Shown: positions 1 to 9,863, numbered from the stretch's first letter. The stretch: DNA of 64,000 bases from Roseivirga sp. E12 (GCF_017592825.1 NZ_JAGFMD010000003.1:62001-126000), one strand, 5' to 3'. Numbers and translations: made by a program. Notes: generated by a model not told the origin, from the sequence alone.

Positions 1-966
1 GTCTGGGTTTAGGCCTCCTGGGATTTGATAAAACAAGTCTGAGTAAAGTATGGAAGCCGAAATAGTCCTTTTATCACTTGGAAAGAAGAGACCATCGAGC
101 TCGATGGTCTGTCTATCCAATCGGTTGTGCTCTCTATATCCATCTGATGTTTGGCTCGACCACTTTAAAGTCAGACTACTGTTTTCATTGAGTACATTAT
201 GCACCCCACTAAATTTCTGTGCTCCAAAAGATCCGAACGATGTGCTCAATAGGGAGGCATTAGACAACATGGACAAATCCGTGCTTTGAATTTTCATAAC
301 ACCACCATTTCCGGCCCCAAAGGCACTTGCTGATGGGCCTTTCATTATCTCGAGCTTGGCGGTATTGTTCAGGTCCAGAAGATTCAAGAAGGTATTGCCT
401 CCGGGTTCGGTAAAGGGTATTCCATTCCAATAGACCTTCACGTTTCTAACACCAAAGGGCGAACGAATAGAACTGCCTCGGATAGAAACCCGATAGCTTC
501 CTCCAGCCCTTTGCTCAAATCTGACACCGGGCACGGTGTTCACAGCATTTACAAGACTTGATTCATCGAATCGATTGAAAGTGCCGGGAGTTATGTAAGC
601 CAAACCACCCGATTGTCGATTCAAGGGTTGTTTGCCCGAAAACCCTTCTACTACAAGTTCACTCAGCACCTTGTTAGATCGGTTAAGTATGATGACTCGA
701 TTGTCTCCCTGACGTATCAAAAGGTTTTGAGTGGTATAGCCGACATATGAAATAGTGGCTGACCTAGGTTCCTGAATGTTAAGTGTGATCCTTCCCTCGG
801 GGTCTGCAACATAGACTACCGAATCGGGTAGCATAACCAGGGTGGCTCCTGGCAAGGGCTCAAAGGACTCGTTTTTGATAATCACCTCCTGCGCAGAAAG
901 TGATGAACAGAGCCAAAGCATGATGGCTACTGAGGCAGACCTGAGTATAAGGGTTGTTTTCGACAT
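1..966 (-). CDS. TonB-dependent receptor, N-terminal part (truncated by window edge)
   Basis: This gene runs off the left edge; 322 codons are present with no stop. It begins with a signal peptide (about residues 1-25, ending LSAQ), then a carboxypeptidase-regulatory-like beta domain (about 26-105), then a TonB plug domain (about 110-215) with the typical 'VPGVRFEQR', 'SIRGSS' and 'GNGGVMKI' segments, then the first barrel strands ending near 'YQIPGGLNPD'. Such proteins sit in the outer membrane and take up siderophores, vitamins or glycans with energy from TonB; the substrate cannot be read from the plug. The gene is divergent from the Rieske gene, with a 56-bp gap in which no clear promoter box was recognised. 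The family call is firm, the substrate unknown. Confidence 0.9.
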   Translation of the reverse strand, partial: MSKTTLILRSASVAIMLWLCSSLSAQEVIIKNESFEPLPGATLVMLPDSVVYVADPEGRITLNIQEPRSATISYVGYTTQNLLIRQGDNRVIILNRSNKVLSELVVEGFSGKQPLNRQSGGLAYITPGTFNRFDESSLVNAVNTVPGVRFEQRAGGSYRVSIRGSSIRSPFGVRNVKVYWNGIPFTEPGGNTFLNLLDLNNTAKLEIMKGPSASAFGAGNGGVMKIQSTDLSMLSNASLLSTSFGSFGAQKFSGVHNVLNENSSLTLKWSSQTSDGYREHNRLDRQTIELDGLFFPSDKRTISASILYSDLFYQIPGGLNPD

Positions 967-1022
967 AAAATTCGCACTAATATCGGAGATTCGATCGCGA
1001 AACAAAGTTCTTGTTTATATTA

Positions 1023-1364
1023 ATGGCAATGGATTCAACGTATAGGAGAGTCAAAGTTTTCGAAAACCAAACAGCCATGGACAAAGTGTTCGTGGAAAAA
1101 GACATTAGGGTACTTAGAATTGGTGAGCAAAAGCTCTGTCTGGCAAAAACGAAAAAGGGGTATTTCGCCTTTGAGGCTTTATGCCCTCATCAAAAACAAC
1201 CCTTATCAGAAGGTAGTTTGAACGCCTTCAGTGAAGTTATTTGTCCATTACACTTCTATCGATTCAACCTAAAAACAGGTGAAGAAGCCAACAGGCTATG
1301 TCAAGCTCTCAAGACATTTCCTCTTGAGATAAATGATGAGGGTATCTTCATCAAGGTCTATTAG
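1023..1364 (+). CDS. Rieske [2Fe-2S] ferredoxin-like protein
   Basis: A small soluble protein of 113 residues with the two halves of a Rieske cluster site: C54-P-H56 and C74-P-L-H77. It has no signal peptide or membrane segment, so it is more like the cytoplasmic Rieske ferredoxins that pass electrons to oxygenases or reductases than the bc1 subunit. No oxygenase partner is nearby, so the partner is unknown. The reading frame extends back to a TTG at 1011, but ATG at 1023 (or 1029) is a better start. It is followed 40 bp later by the DUF418 gene and may be cotranscribed with it. Confidence 0.85.
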   Translation: MAMDSTYRRVKVFENQTAMDKVFVEKDIRVLRIGEQKLCLAKTKKGYFAFEALCPHQKQPLSEGSLNAFSEVICPLHFYRFNLKTGEEANRLCQALKTFPLEINDEGIFIKVY

Positions 1365-1403
1365 GTTTTAATATTCCCCGATAATGCATAATTTTCCAGC
1401 TTA

Positions 1404-2642
1404 GTGACCAAAGCTACGTACATTCTAAACCCTGTCGACCCTAATGCTCGGATCGTCTCGATGGATATATTGAGAGGTGTGGCCGTATTAGGCATTTTGG
1501 TCATGAACATTCAGAGTTTTGCTATGCCTTCCGTGGCCTATAGTAATCCTACAGCTTACGAAAATCTTTCTGGCAATGACCTTTGGGTTTGGCTAATGAG
1601 TCATGTCTTTGCCGATCAAAAATTCATGGCGATCTTCTCTATGATGTTCGGTGCGAGTATTGTGATGCTTTCTCAGAAGGCGAGAAAAGAGCACATGCGA
1701 TCGACAGATTTACAAAACAGACGCTTTGTCTTTTTGGCTCTTTTCGGACTAGTGCACGCCTACTTACTTTGGTATGGCGATATTTTATTTATCTACGCCA
1801 TTTGTGCCTTTTTCATGTTTATGTTCCGAAGTAAGAAGTCGGGGGTACAGATGAAGGCTGGTGTAATTCTATTGATAATAGGGTCGGCTCTCAGTTTGAT
1901 CATTGGCTATACAACGCCAGTATGGGAACCAGGCGAATATGACGCCACGGAAACAGAAATCTGGACGCCAGAAGCCAGTGCTATTTCTGAAGAGATAGAA
2001 TATTATCGAGGGACATGGGAACGCCAAATTCTCTACCGAGCGCCACAGGCTTTTCAAATGCAAACTACCATTTTTGTCTTTGAGACTTTCTGGAAGGTAG
2101 CGGGCCTAATGCTTATTGGAATGGCCCTGTATAAAAGACGTGTTTTTAAAGGGAAACAGAGCACCAAATACTACAGCAAAATGATTGGCTACGGCCTTGG
2201 ACTTGGTCTTCCCCTCGTAGTTATGGGTACCATACTTGATTTTAATTATGAATGGGATTTCCGATTAAGTTTCTTTTTCTTTTCCCAACTTAACTATTGG
2301 GGTTCTGTTTTAGTCGCACTTGGTTATGTCGGTGTTGTAATGATCCTCACCAAGGACTCGGCAAGAGGTTTTATCTCCAGAAGGATGGCTGATGTAGGTA
2401 GAATGGCACTGAGCACCTATTTAATGCAGACCATTATTTGCAGCTTCTTGTTTTATGGCCATGGGTTGGCCCTATTTGGAGATCTCGATCGGTCTTTCCA
2501 GTTGGTTGTTGTGCTGGCCATATGGGTATTCAATATAGCCTTCGCCAGCATCTGGCTCAAAAGCTTTAAATACGGCCCGTTTGAGTGGCTTTGGCGTTCG
2601 CTGACCTATGGCAAAGTGCAATCCATGAGCAAAAACGATTAG
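1404..2642 (+). CDS. DUF418 (YeiB-like) multipass membrane protein
   Basis: A 412-residue inner-membrane protein with about eight to ten hydrophobic segments. The N-terminus carries the family signature (MDILRGVAVLGILVMNI), and the C-terminal third ('GRMALSTYLMQTIICSFLFYGHG') matches the DUF418 domain. The biochemical role of the family is not established; acyl-transfer or transport has been suggested for related proteins. The start used is GTG at 1404; the nearest upstream ATG (1384) runs into a stop. The last bases overlap the stop of the convergent asparaginase gene by 4 bp. Confidence 0.82.
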   Translation: MTKATYILNPVDPNARIVSMDILRGVAVLGILVMNIQSFAMPSVAYSNPTAYENLSGNDLWVWLMSHVFADQKFMAIFSMMFGASIVMLSQKARKEHMRSTDLQNRRFVFLALFGLVHAYLLWYGDILFIYAICAFFMFMFRSKKSGVQMKAGVILLIIGSALSLIIGYTTPVWEPGEYDATETEIWTPEASAISEEIEYYRGTWERQILYRAPQAFQMQTTIFVFETFWKVAGLMLIGMALYKRRVFKGKQSTKYYSKMIGYGLGLGLPLVVMGTILDFNYEWDFRLSFFFFSQLNYWGSVLVALGYVGVVMILTKDSARGFISRRMADVGRMALSTYLMQTIICSFLFYGHGLALFGDLDRSFQLVVVLAIWVFNIAFASIWLKSFKYGPFEWLWRSLTYGKVQSMSKND

Positions 2643-3613
2643 CTACCGTAATACGGTGCGTCAATCAACTCTTCCTGATCATTTGATTTTACCGCAAAGT
2701 TGAAGCCCTTATGTATGGAGTAGGCCCCGTACTCTCCGCTTTTGCTCAATGCCAAGAAGCCCACCTGAAGGTCTTTGTAGTCGTTAGGATATTTGCGAAC
2801 TATACGTTCAACGGCTTGTTTACAAGCCTCACTCGGGGACAGGCCTTGTCGCATTAGTTCGACAATCATATGGGCACCACAAATTTTAATGACAAACTCT
2901 CCCAAACCCGTTGCAGTGCAGGCTCCTACTTCATTGTCTACATAGAGGCCAGCGCCTATGATTGGAGAATCACCCACGCGCCCATGCATTTTCCATGCTG
3001 CACCACTCGTGGTACAAGCTCCTGATAAATTGCCCATATCATCCAAGGCTACCATACCGATGGTATCGTGGTTCTCAACATTAATTTTAGGCTTGTAGTC
3101 CTGATTCTTCAACCAGTTCTTCCAGGCTTTCTCTGACTTTTCGGTCAAGAGATTTTCCTCCTTAAACCCCTTCTCCACAGCAAAACGTCTTGCGCCTTCA
3201 CCCACCAGCATAACATGGGGTGTGTCATCCATTACCTTTCTGGCTACCGAAATTGGGTTTTTGATATTCTGAAGAAAAGCTACTGATCCACAGTTCTCGA
3301 ACTCATCCATGATGCAAGCGTCTAAGGTGACGACACCGTCTCTATCAGGAAAACCACCAATACCCACCGTAGCGTTATTGGGATCATCTTCGGTAATCCG
3401 AACGCCCTTTTCAACTGCGTCAACGGCACGTCCTTTCTTTGAAAGCACTTCCCAGGCTCCAGCATTGGCTTCCATTCCATGATTCCAAGTAGAAATCACT
3501 ATCGGCTTTTTAGGGTCTTTTGGCGCCTCGCAGGCCATGCTGCTTAAACTAGCTGTGGTTACTGCTAAGCCACTATAGATCGATGATTTGAGAAATTTTC
3601 TTCGGTTTGCCAT
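2639..3613 (-). CDS. Glycosylasparaginase-type Ntn hydrolase, exported lipoprotein
   Basis: A 324-residue enzyme of the N4-(beta-N-acetylglucosaminyl)-L-asparaginase family. These enzymes self-cleave to expose a catalytic Thr and split the GlcNAc-Asn bond of glycoasparagines. The expected self-processing site is seen as 'NHDTIGM' with T184, followed by 'GACTTSGAAWKMHGRVGDS' for substrate binding. The N-terminus combines a twin-arginine-like motif (NRRKFLKS) with a lipobox (SSMAC), suggesting a Tat-exported lipoprotein. ATG at 3613 is preferred over the TTG at 3631 because it puts RR at the right distance. It is divergent from a GH20 hexosaminidase, which acts on the same kind of glycan. Confidence 0.88.
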   Translation of the reverse strand: MANRRKFLKSSIYSGLAVTTASLSSMACEAPKDPKKPIVISTWNHGMEANAGAWEVLSKKGRAVDAVEKGVRITEDDPNNATVGIGGFPDRDGVVTLDACIMDEFENCGSVAFLQNIKNPISVARKVMDDTPHVMLVGEGARRFAVEKGFKEENLLTEKSEKAWKNWLKNQDYKPKINVENHDTIGMVALDDMGNLSGACTTSGAAWKMHGRVGDSPIIGAGLYVDNEVGACTATGLGEFVIKICGAHMIVELMRQGLSPSEACKQAVERIVRKYPNDYKDLQVGFLALSKSGEYGAYSIHKGFNFAVKSNDQEELIDAPYYGS

Positions 3614-3709
3614 TTTCAGAATTTTGATCAAGATATTGAAATCATACGGCTTCTGCTTAACCGTTGATCAATGCATTTCATTTTTCCCTCAAACTGGATA
3701 ACTTCCGCC

Positions 3710-5971
3710 ATGAAAAAATTTTTAGTGCTGGCAATCGCCCTTGTATTTTTAGCCGGTTGTCAATCAAAGTCACCTGAAGTAATCACCCCACAAATTGTTC
3801 CCCAACCTCAAAGCATAACGTACGACCTTAACAAGCATTTCAACCTGAATAGCCGACCAATTCTTCTCTCTGAATCGGAAAAGGCTAATGAAGTGATGCT
3901 TTTTCTACATGACTATTTCAAGTCTGTGGGTTGGGCTTCTGAGCTGCATGAGTCTGGAAATGCTCAAATCCATTTCAAAGAAAATTCAGAGTTGGCCGAA
4001 GAGGCCTACGCGCTTACAGTAAATCATGAAGGTGTGACCATTGAAGCCTCCACTTCCAAGGGCTTCTTCTATGGTACGCAGTCTCTCATTCAAATGCTTC
4101 CCGCAGACAAGCACATTGCGGTACTCCCGTTTATGACCATCAATGATGAACCTCGCTTTGCGTGGAGAGGGCTCCACCTTGATGTTGGTCGTCATTTCTT
4201 TCCTGTTGAGTTTGTGAAAAAGTATATCGACCTGATGGCATTCTACAAGCTCAATACCTTTCACTGGCACTTGACAGAGGATCAGGGATGGAGAATTGAA
4301 ATCAAGAAATATCCAAAATTGACGGAAATCGGAAGCCAGCGCAAGCAGACGATGGTGGCCAAGAACTTCGACCCATATGTGGGTGACGGAAAGCCTTATG
4401 GCGGGTTCTACACCCAAGATGAAATCAGAGAAGTGGTTGCTTATGCAGCAGAAAGACAAATTACCGTTGTTCCTGAAATAGAAATGCCCGGTCATAGCCT
4501 TGGTGCTTTAGCTGCCTACCCTGAACTGGGCTGCGGACCGGGTCCCTATGAAGTAGGCACCAGATGGGGAGTCTATGATGACATCTATTGCCCTAGTGAA
4601 AAGACCTTTGAGTTTCTGGAGGATGTATTAACCGAAGTGATCGATTTGTTTCCAGGAGAGTATATCCACATAGGAGGAGATGAGGCACCGAAAGCGGTTT
4701 GGAAAAAGAGCAAATTGGCCCAACAGGTAATCAAGCGTGAGGGGCTTAAAGACGAGTTCGAGCTTCAGAGCTATTTTATCAAACGCATGGAGAAATTTTT
4801 GGTCAATAAAGGCAAAAAGTTGATCGGCTGGGACGAGATCCTAGAAGGCGGACTAGCACCTGAGGCTACCGTAATGTCTTGGCGCGGTGTAGCCGGAGGT
4901 ATTGAAGCGGCAGAAGCCGGCCACGATGTAGTAATGTCTCCAAATGCCGACATGTACTTTGACCACTACCAAGCTGACCCTGCAACTCAGCCTCTAGCTA
5001 TTGGCGGGTTTACAACCCTAGAAAGTGTCTATCACTATGAACCAATTCCTGCAGGTCTAGAAGAAAAACATCACCGGCATGTGCTAGGGGCCCAAGCTAA
5101 CGTTTGGACCGAGTACATGAAGACCTCTGACTATGTAGAGTATATGGTATACCCAAGGGCCTTAGCCTTATCCGAAACTGTTTGGACCCAGCCTGAAAAC
5201 AAAGACTGGGAGGGTTTTCAAAAGAAATTGGGCCATCAATACAGCTTGCTAGATGCCCGAGACGTCAACTATTTTATTGATGTGCCGGAAGGCTTAATGG
5301 ATGGCCTATCTTTAGCCGATGAACAAACCATTAGCTTAAAGACAGGCTTAAAAAAGGCAAAAATCTTCTATACTTTAGATGGAACCGACCCAGACGATAA
5401 GGCCAACCTCTATACAGGTTCTTTTACAGTCGATTTGTCCGCAGGACCAATTACTGTTAAAGCCGTAGTCATTGGTGCAAATGGAAACTCAAGTGTAGTC
5501 CGTACTGCTCACTATAAAAAAGCTCAGTTAGTCAGTGATATCCAACCGCTCAAAGCCGATGATGGCTTGAGAGCATCATTATTTAAAGGCACCTTCAACA
5601 GTGTTACACAACTCGAAGGCCAGGCGGCTAGTAGCTCTGAAGTTGTGACCTCCATCGACCTGCCGAAAAACATGCCTCTCACCTTTGGTATGCAATTTCA
5701 AGGAATGATCCAAGTGCCAACAGATGGCATTTACACATTCCATACGCGTTCAGACGATGGCAGCGCACTTTGGATACATAACCAAATGGTAGTAGACAAT
5801 GATGGCCCACACGGTCCCCAGGAGGTACAAGGGCAAATTGCACTAAAAGCAGGTTTTCATCCTTTTGAAGTACGCTATTTCGAAGCTGGTGGTGGGGAAA
5901 CATTGCGCATACTGATCGAGGGGCCTAACATGGAAAAGCAAACCATCCCAGCCAGTATGCTTAAGCATTGA
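3710..5971 (+). CDS. GH20 beta-N-acetylhexosaminidase lipoprotein with PA14 domain
   Basis: A 753-residue exported enzyme that removes terminal N-acetylhexosamine from glycans. Order: lipoprotein signal (LAGC, about residues 1-17), GH20b alpha/beta domain (to about 130), GH20 catalytic barrel (about 135-500) with the D324-E325 pair in 'HIGGDEAPK', where Asp orients the acetamido group and Glu is the acid, then a chitobiase C-terminal-type beta domain ('FYTLDGTDP', about 535-600), and a C-terminal PA14 domain (about 620-745) likely binding sugar. Start at 3710 gives a proper lipoprotein signal; the frame extends to an upstream ATG at 3671 that would bury it. Probably acts at the cell surface with the divergent glycosylasparaginase. 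Confidence 0.93.
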   Translation: MKKFLVLAIALVFLAGCQSKSPEVITPQIVPQPQSITYDLNKHFNLNSRPILLSESEKANEVMLFLHDYFKSVGWASELHESGNAQIHFKENSELAEEAYALTVNHEGVTIEASTSKGFFYGTQSLIQMLPADKHIAVLPFMTINDEPRFAWRGLHLDVGRHFFPVEFVKKYIDLMAFYKLNTFHWHLTEDQGWRIEIKKYPKLTEIGSQRKQTMVAKNFDPYVGDGKPYGGFYTQDEIREVVAYAAERQITVVPEIEMPGHSLGALAAYPELGCGPGPYEVGTRWGVYDDIYCPSEKTFEFLEDVLTEVIDLFPGEYIHIGGDEAPKAVWKKSKLAQQVIKREGLKDEFELQSYFIKRMEKFLVNKGKKLIGWDEILEGGLAPEATVMSWRGVAGGIEAAEAGHDVVMSPNADMYFDHYQADPATQPLAIGGFTTLESVYHYEPIPAGLEEKHHRHVLGAQANVWTEYMKTSDYVEYMVYPRALALSETVWTQPENKDWEGFQKKLGHQYSLLDARDVNYFIDVPEGLMDGLSLADEQTISLKTGLKKAKIFYTLDGTDPDDKANLYTGSFTVDLSAGPITVKAVVIGANGNSSVVRTAHYKKAQLVSDIQPLKADDGLRASLFKGTFNSVTQLEGQAASSSEVVTSIDLPKNMPLTFGMQFQGMIQVPTDGIYTFHTRSDDGSALWIHNQMVVDNDGPHGPQEVQGQIALKAGFHPFEVRYFEAGGGETLRILIEGPNMEKQTIPASMLKH

Positions 5972-6055
5972 GAGCGCCTTCGGTCAAAGGCCAATGTTAT
6001 TCTTAACGTGTGTTAACGCTCACATCATTTTGCAACTTCTCTAGTAGGCTCTCTG

Positions 6056-6063
6056 TATATTAG
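6056..6063 (+). promoter_or_regulatory. Candidate Bacteroidota -7 box for the aspartyl protease gene
   Basis: TATATTAG differs from the TAnnTTTG consensus at one position and lies 14 bp before the ATG at 6077. A TTTG that could serve as the -33 element is at 6029-6032, 23 bp upstream of the box. Pattern match only. Confidence 0.4.
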
Positions 6064-6076
6064 GGAAACGGTCATT

Positions 6077-7240
6077 ATGAGAAATCTTATTGTAGTAGCA
6101 CTTCTGTTGGTCGGTAGTGTGGCAAAGGCCAATGAGCCTATTGTTTCATTACCCTTCGAAATCCATCTGGGACATATTTATATCAAGGGACAAATCAATG
6201 ATGGAAGGCCCATCAATATCGTATTTGATACGGGCGCTGCAGCCAACCTAGCCAGTGAAGAAGTGGCAGATGAAATCGGGATTACCACTGCTGGTACGCA
6301 GACGGTAATGGGCGCATCGGGTCCTGTCTCTATCAAGGCTTCAACTAACAACCTTCTGATGTTAGGGGAGGAATTAGAACTTAAAAATCAACGTTTCTTG
6401 GTGATGAACTTAGATCACCTGGGTGATCCGGACTACCCACTTGATGCGATTATTGGCGCAAACATTCTCAACCGATATACGGTAGAAATGGATTTTGAAA
6501 AAGGGCTTATCAACCTTTTTCCGCGCAATGGATTTACTGCACCCGAGGGTTATGAAGCGCATAGCATTTCACTAGCCCCTTTCAACATCCCTATTATTGA
6601 GGGTAGCCTTATCGTATCAGACGATGAGACTGTTACCGGTCCCTACTTAGTCGATACTGGTGCTGCCTTGGCCTTGCGCATTAATACGCCAACCGTCAAT
6701 GAAAACGAATTAGTAGAGAAGGTAACTCCTAACTATGAGCATTCTGGAAGAGCTCTTAACAATTCCTCAATAGATAAAGTAGGAAGACTGAAAAGCTTTA
6801 CGGTGCTCGGAGAATCTTTTGAAGGAGTACCTATTAGGATGGCCAGCGTTACCACCGGAGTCAGTAGCATGAGCAATGTGAACGGAATTCTCGGGCTTGA
6901 AATTCTCAAACGCTTTAATACGATCTATGACTATAAGAAACAGGTCATGTATACTAAGAAGAATAGCCTCTTCAATGCTCCCTATAGGGAAAATAAGAGT
7001 GGGTTAAAGCTGAAAAAACGTCAAGGATACCTAGAGGTTGAAAACGTTATCGCCTCTTCCGCTGCGGAAAAAGCAGCCATAAAAAGCGGGGATCGCATTC
7101 TGTCTGTGGATGGAAAGAAAGGGATGACACATGATGAATGCCAAGCTTATTTATCTAGTGTAAAGGGTTCCGTGACTTTGGAAATCATGCGCAATGGTAA
7201 GAAGCTTTCTGTCTCTTTAAAACCCGCGTTCATGATATAA
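6077..7240 (+). CDS. Exported retropepsin-like aspartyl protease with C-terminal PDZ domain
   Basis: A 387-residue protein with a signal peptide (about residues 1-18, ending VAKA). It has two aspartyl-protease half-sites, each with a D-T-G: D51 in 'VFDTGAAAN' and D193 in 'LVDTGAALA', so both catalytic Asp residues are on one chain. A PDZ domain follows at about 305-380 ('AAEKAAIKSGDRILSVDGK'). This architecture is common in Bacteroidota; the proteins act in the periplasm or at the surface, on unknown peptides. A single-gene unit is likely, with its own promoter upstream. Confidence 0.88.
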   Translation: MRNLIVVALLLVGSVAKANEPIVSLPFEIHLGHIYIKGQINDGRPINIVFDTGAAANLASEEVADEIGITTAGTQTVMGASGPVSIKASTNNLLMLGEELELKNQRFLVMNLDHLGDPDYPLDAIIGANILNRYTVEMDFEKGLINLFPRNGFTAPEGYEAHSISLAPFNIPIIEGSLIVSDDETVTGPYLVDTGAALALRINTPTVNENELVEKVTPNYEHSGRALNNSSIDKVGRLKSFTVLGESFEGVPIRMASVTTGVSSMSNVNGILGLEILKRFNTIYDYKKQVMYTKKNSLFNAPYRENKSGLKLKKRQGYLEVENVIASSAAEKAAIKSGDRILSVDGKKGMTHDECQAYLSSVKGSVTLEIMRNGKKLSVSLKPAFMI

Positions 7241-7378
7241 ATCGATCCCTCTTGGGGCTTATCAAAAGGCAATGCATCCTTTGGTTAAGACTTTGCGTCT
7301 TTGATAAAGAGTTTAATTTCAGGATATTAGACTTGGTCAAACCCGTCAATAGGCGGGTCAACTCAAAACTTAACAGCT

Positions 7379-9802
7379 ATGCTCTATTCTTATTTCCGCA
7401 CTGCCTTCCGCAGCCTGCTCAAAAACAAAGCTTTCTCTTTTCTCAATATTATCGGCTTAGCCCTCGGCATGGCCTGTTGTATGGTCATTTTTCAGTATGT
7501 GACTTTTGAAAAGAGCTACGATAAGTTCCACTCCAATGGTGATAATCTTTATCGCGTTCAGTATAACAGCTATAAAGACGGTGTAACCATTTTCGAGTGT
7601 GCTGCCGCTGTGCCTGCTGTGGGTAAGGCGATGAAAGAGAATTTTCCAGAGATAGAAGACTATGCTATTGCCTTTCCTGCCGATGGTGTGGTCTCTTATG
7701 GTGATGTAAACTTTAGAGAAGAAAGGATACAATTAGCTACTCCTTCCTGGTTGACCATGTTCGACTGGCAACTGATTCAGGGCGACATTGAAACGGCCTT
7801 AGATGGTCCTAAGAAAATGGTGCTTACAGAAAGCACCGCTCGAAAATATTTCGGCACGGAAGACCCCGTGGGCAAATACCTCAAATGGAGCAATAGCTGG
7901 TTTACGGAAGACTATCTGATAACAGGTGTAGTAAAAGACGTTCCTAATAACTCGCACATTAAGTTTAGCATTCTCGCTTCTCACTCAACACTCAGAGATA
8001 TCTCTCAAGGTGAGTCTGAAACTTCATGGGGCTGGTATGATCACAACACCTATGTCTCGCTGAGTCCAGGGGTTGATCCAAAAGATTTTGACAAGCGATT
8101 TGCTGCATACCTATATGATTTGAAGGGAGAGGAGTTTGAGAGAAACGGAAGGCTTCAGGAGTTCGTTCTTCAACCCATCAATGATATTCACTTAAAATCT
8201 AACCTGCTTCAAGAGTCCGAACCGGAGGAAAATGGCGATGCACAGTCCGTTTATTTCCTCGGTATTCTCGCCATATTCATTCTAGTCATTGCTTGGGTTA
8301 ACTATATCAACCTGGCTTCGGCTAAGTCGATGGAGCGTGCCCGCGAGGTAGGTGTCAGAAAAGTGCTGGGCGCTTATAAAGGTCAGTTGATTCGTCAGTT
8401 TATTGTTGAGTCCATTGTGGTCAACTTCCTTGCCGCCATTGTATCCGTTGGGATTGTGGCCTTGGTACTGCCCTACTTCAATAATCTTACGGGTTCACCG
8501 CTATCATTGGCTTTGATATTCAATTCAGGTACATGGCTGATCGTATTGTCTGTATTCTTAGGCGGTGCTTTCCTATCAGGGCTTTACCCTGCATTTGTGC
8601 TTTCCTCTTTCCGCCCAATTGTAGTGTTAAAAGGCAAGTTGAGTACTTCTGGAAAAGGAGTGGTGTTGAGAAAGTCACTCGTCACTTTTCAGTTTCTTTC
8701 TTCAGTCTTTTTGATTGCGGGAACTATCATTGTCTATCAACAAATGGAGTTCTTGAAAAACCGAGACCTTGGTTTTCAGATGGAATCTACCTTGGTGCTT
8801 AAGGGCCCAAGTGTGCTACAAGTCGACTCTCTTTATGCCAATTACCTAGAAGGGTTTAAAAATGAGGTGACAAGCCTTGCAGCGATATCTGGTTTAAGTA
8901 CGGCTACCAATGTGCCTGGAGATGAGATCTTCTGGACCAATGGAGCGAAAAGGGCAGAGGCACCTAATTCAGACTTTAAAACCATTTACCATGTCGGTAT
9001 CGACTATGAGTACATCCCCAACTTCGATATAGAAATACTTCATGGTAGAAACTACAGCCGGGAATTTGCTACGGATGAAAACAGCATAATGCTCAATGAA
9101 GCGGCTACCAGGTTTCTAGGCTTCGAAAACCCTGAGGACGCGATCGGCCAAAAAGTTACTGATAGCGGCCAAGACAAAGAGGTGGTTGCGGTACTTGACA
9201 ACTATAACCAAATGTCATTGAAGAGTACCATTGCCCCAATACTTTATCACCTTCAGCCTAATGGAAACTCTTTCTATGCTTTGAGGCTTCAAACGAATAA
9301 TACATCTCGTCTAACGGAGCAAGTGAAGGCTTCATGGGACAAATTCTTCCCTGGAAACCCCATGGATTATTTCTTCTTAGACAACTTTTTCAATAGGCAG
9401 TACGCAAAAGAAGATCAGTTCGGAACAGTGTTCAGCATCTTCTCCATTCTTGCGATTATCGTTTCATGTTTGGGGCTCTTTGGCCTATCTGCTTTTAGTG
9501 CATTGCAGCGTACTAAGGAAATTGGCGTACGCAAAGTCTTGGGCGCTTCGGTGTCGAATATTCTGCTGCTGCTTTCTCGAGAGTACTTCTTGCTGATACT
9601 ACTTGCCGTGGTTATTGGAACACCATTGACCTATTTCGTCATGGATGGATGGCTAAATAACTTTGCTTATCGTACAGATATTGGTCCTCTGGTCTTTGCC
9701 ATTTCTGCAGTGGTTGTTTTGTTAGTGGCCTTATTAACGGTCAGCTACCAAACCATTAAAAGTGCAAGGATGAATCCATCGAATACCTTAAGGTATGAGT
9801 AG
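7379..9802 (+). CDS. MacB/FtsX-family ABC transporter permease
   Basis: An 807-residue permease with the doubled Bacteroidota layout: TM1 near residues 20-42, a MacB periplasmic core domain (about 50-270), three TM helices with an FtsX domain (about 285-420), then a second TM/periplasmic core (about 430-660) and a second FtsX domain (about 675-800). The 'EVGVRKVLGA' and 'EIGVRKVLGA' coupling-helix motifs are present in both halves. No ATPase gene is adjacent, so it must pair with one elsewhere. Such mechanotransmission transporters export peptides, lipids or antibiotics; the substrate is unknown. ATG at 7379 gives the usual 'YFRTAFRSLLKNK' beginning. Confidence 0.88.
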   Translation: MLYSYFRTAFRSLLKNKAFSFLNIIGLALGMACCMVIFQYVTFEKSYDKFHSNGDNLYRVQYNSYKDGVTIFECAAAVPAVGKAMKENFPEIEDYAIAFPADGVVSYGDVNFREERIQLATPSWLTMFDWQLIQGDIETALDGPKKMVLTESTARKYFGTEDPVGKYLKWSNSWFTEDYLITGVVKDVPNNSHIKFSILASHSTLRDISQGESETSWGWYDHNTYVSLSPGVDPKDFDKRFAAYLYDLKGEEFERNGRLQEFVLQPINDIHLKSNLLQESEPEENGDAQSVYFLGILAIFILVIAWVNYINLASAKSMERAREVGVRKVLGAYKGQLIRQFIVESIVVNFLAAIVSVGIVALVLPYFNNLTGSPLSLALIFNSGTWLIVLSVFLGGAFLSGLYPAFVLSSFRPIVVLKGKLSTSGKGVVLRKSLVTFQFLSSVFLIAGTIIVYQQMEFLKNRDLGFQMESTLVLKGPSVLQVDSLYANYLEGFKNEVTSLAAISGLSTATNVPGDEIFWTNGAKRAEAPNSDFKTIYHVGIDYEYIPNFDIEILHGRNYSREFATDENSIMLNEAATRFLGFENPEDAIGQKVTDSGQDKEVVAVLDNYNQMSLKSTIAPILYHLQPNGNSFYALRLQTNNTSRLTEQVKASWDKFFPGNPMDYFFLDNFFNRQYAKEDQFGTVFSIFSILAIIVSCLGLFGLSAFSALQRTKEIGVRKVLGASVSNILLLLSREYFLLILLAVVIGTPLTYFVMDGWLNNFAYRTDIGPLVFAISAVVVLLVALLTVSYQTIKSARMNPSNTLRYE

Positions 9803-9807
9803 GTGTT

Positions 9808-9863
9808 GGGGAATTAGGTGAAAAGTAAACAGGAATCGGTAATCAGAGAGTCGGGGAATTAGG
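9808..9863 (+). repeat. Short direct repeat in the spacer before the YccF gene
   Basis: The 11-mer GGGGAATTAGG occurs at 9808-9818 and 9853-9863, 45 bp apart. The rest of the 171-bp spacer holds the small palindrome ATTCCGGAAT (9906-9915) but no recognisable gene or promoter box. Confidence 0.4.

Noticed and set aside
842-1045. 67-codon + strand frame at the receptor start
   Set aside because: It lies opposite the receptor signal peptide and overlaps the Rieske gene start.
3986-4495. 169-codon frame on the - strand inside the GH20 gene
   Set aside because: It is the reverse of a clearly conserved catalytic domain.
7287-7301. Hairpin AAGAC-TTTGC-GTCTT as a terminator of the protease gene
   Set aside because: The stem is only 5 bp with no T-run; chance is as likely.
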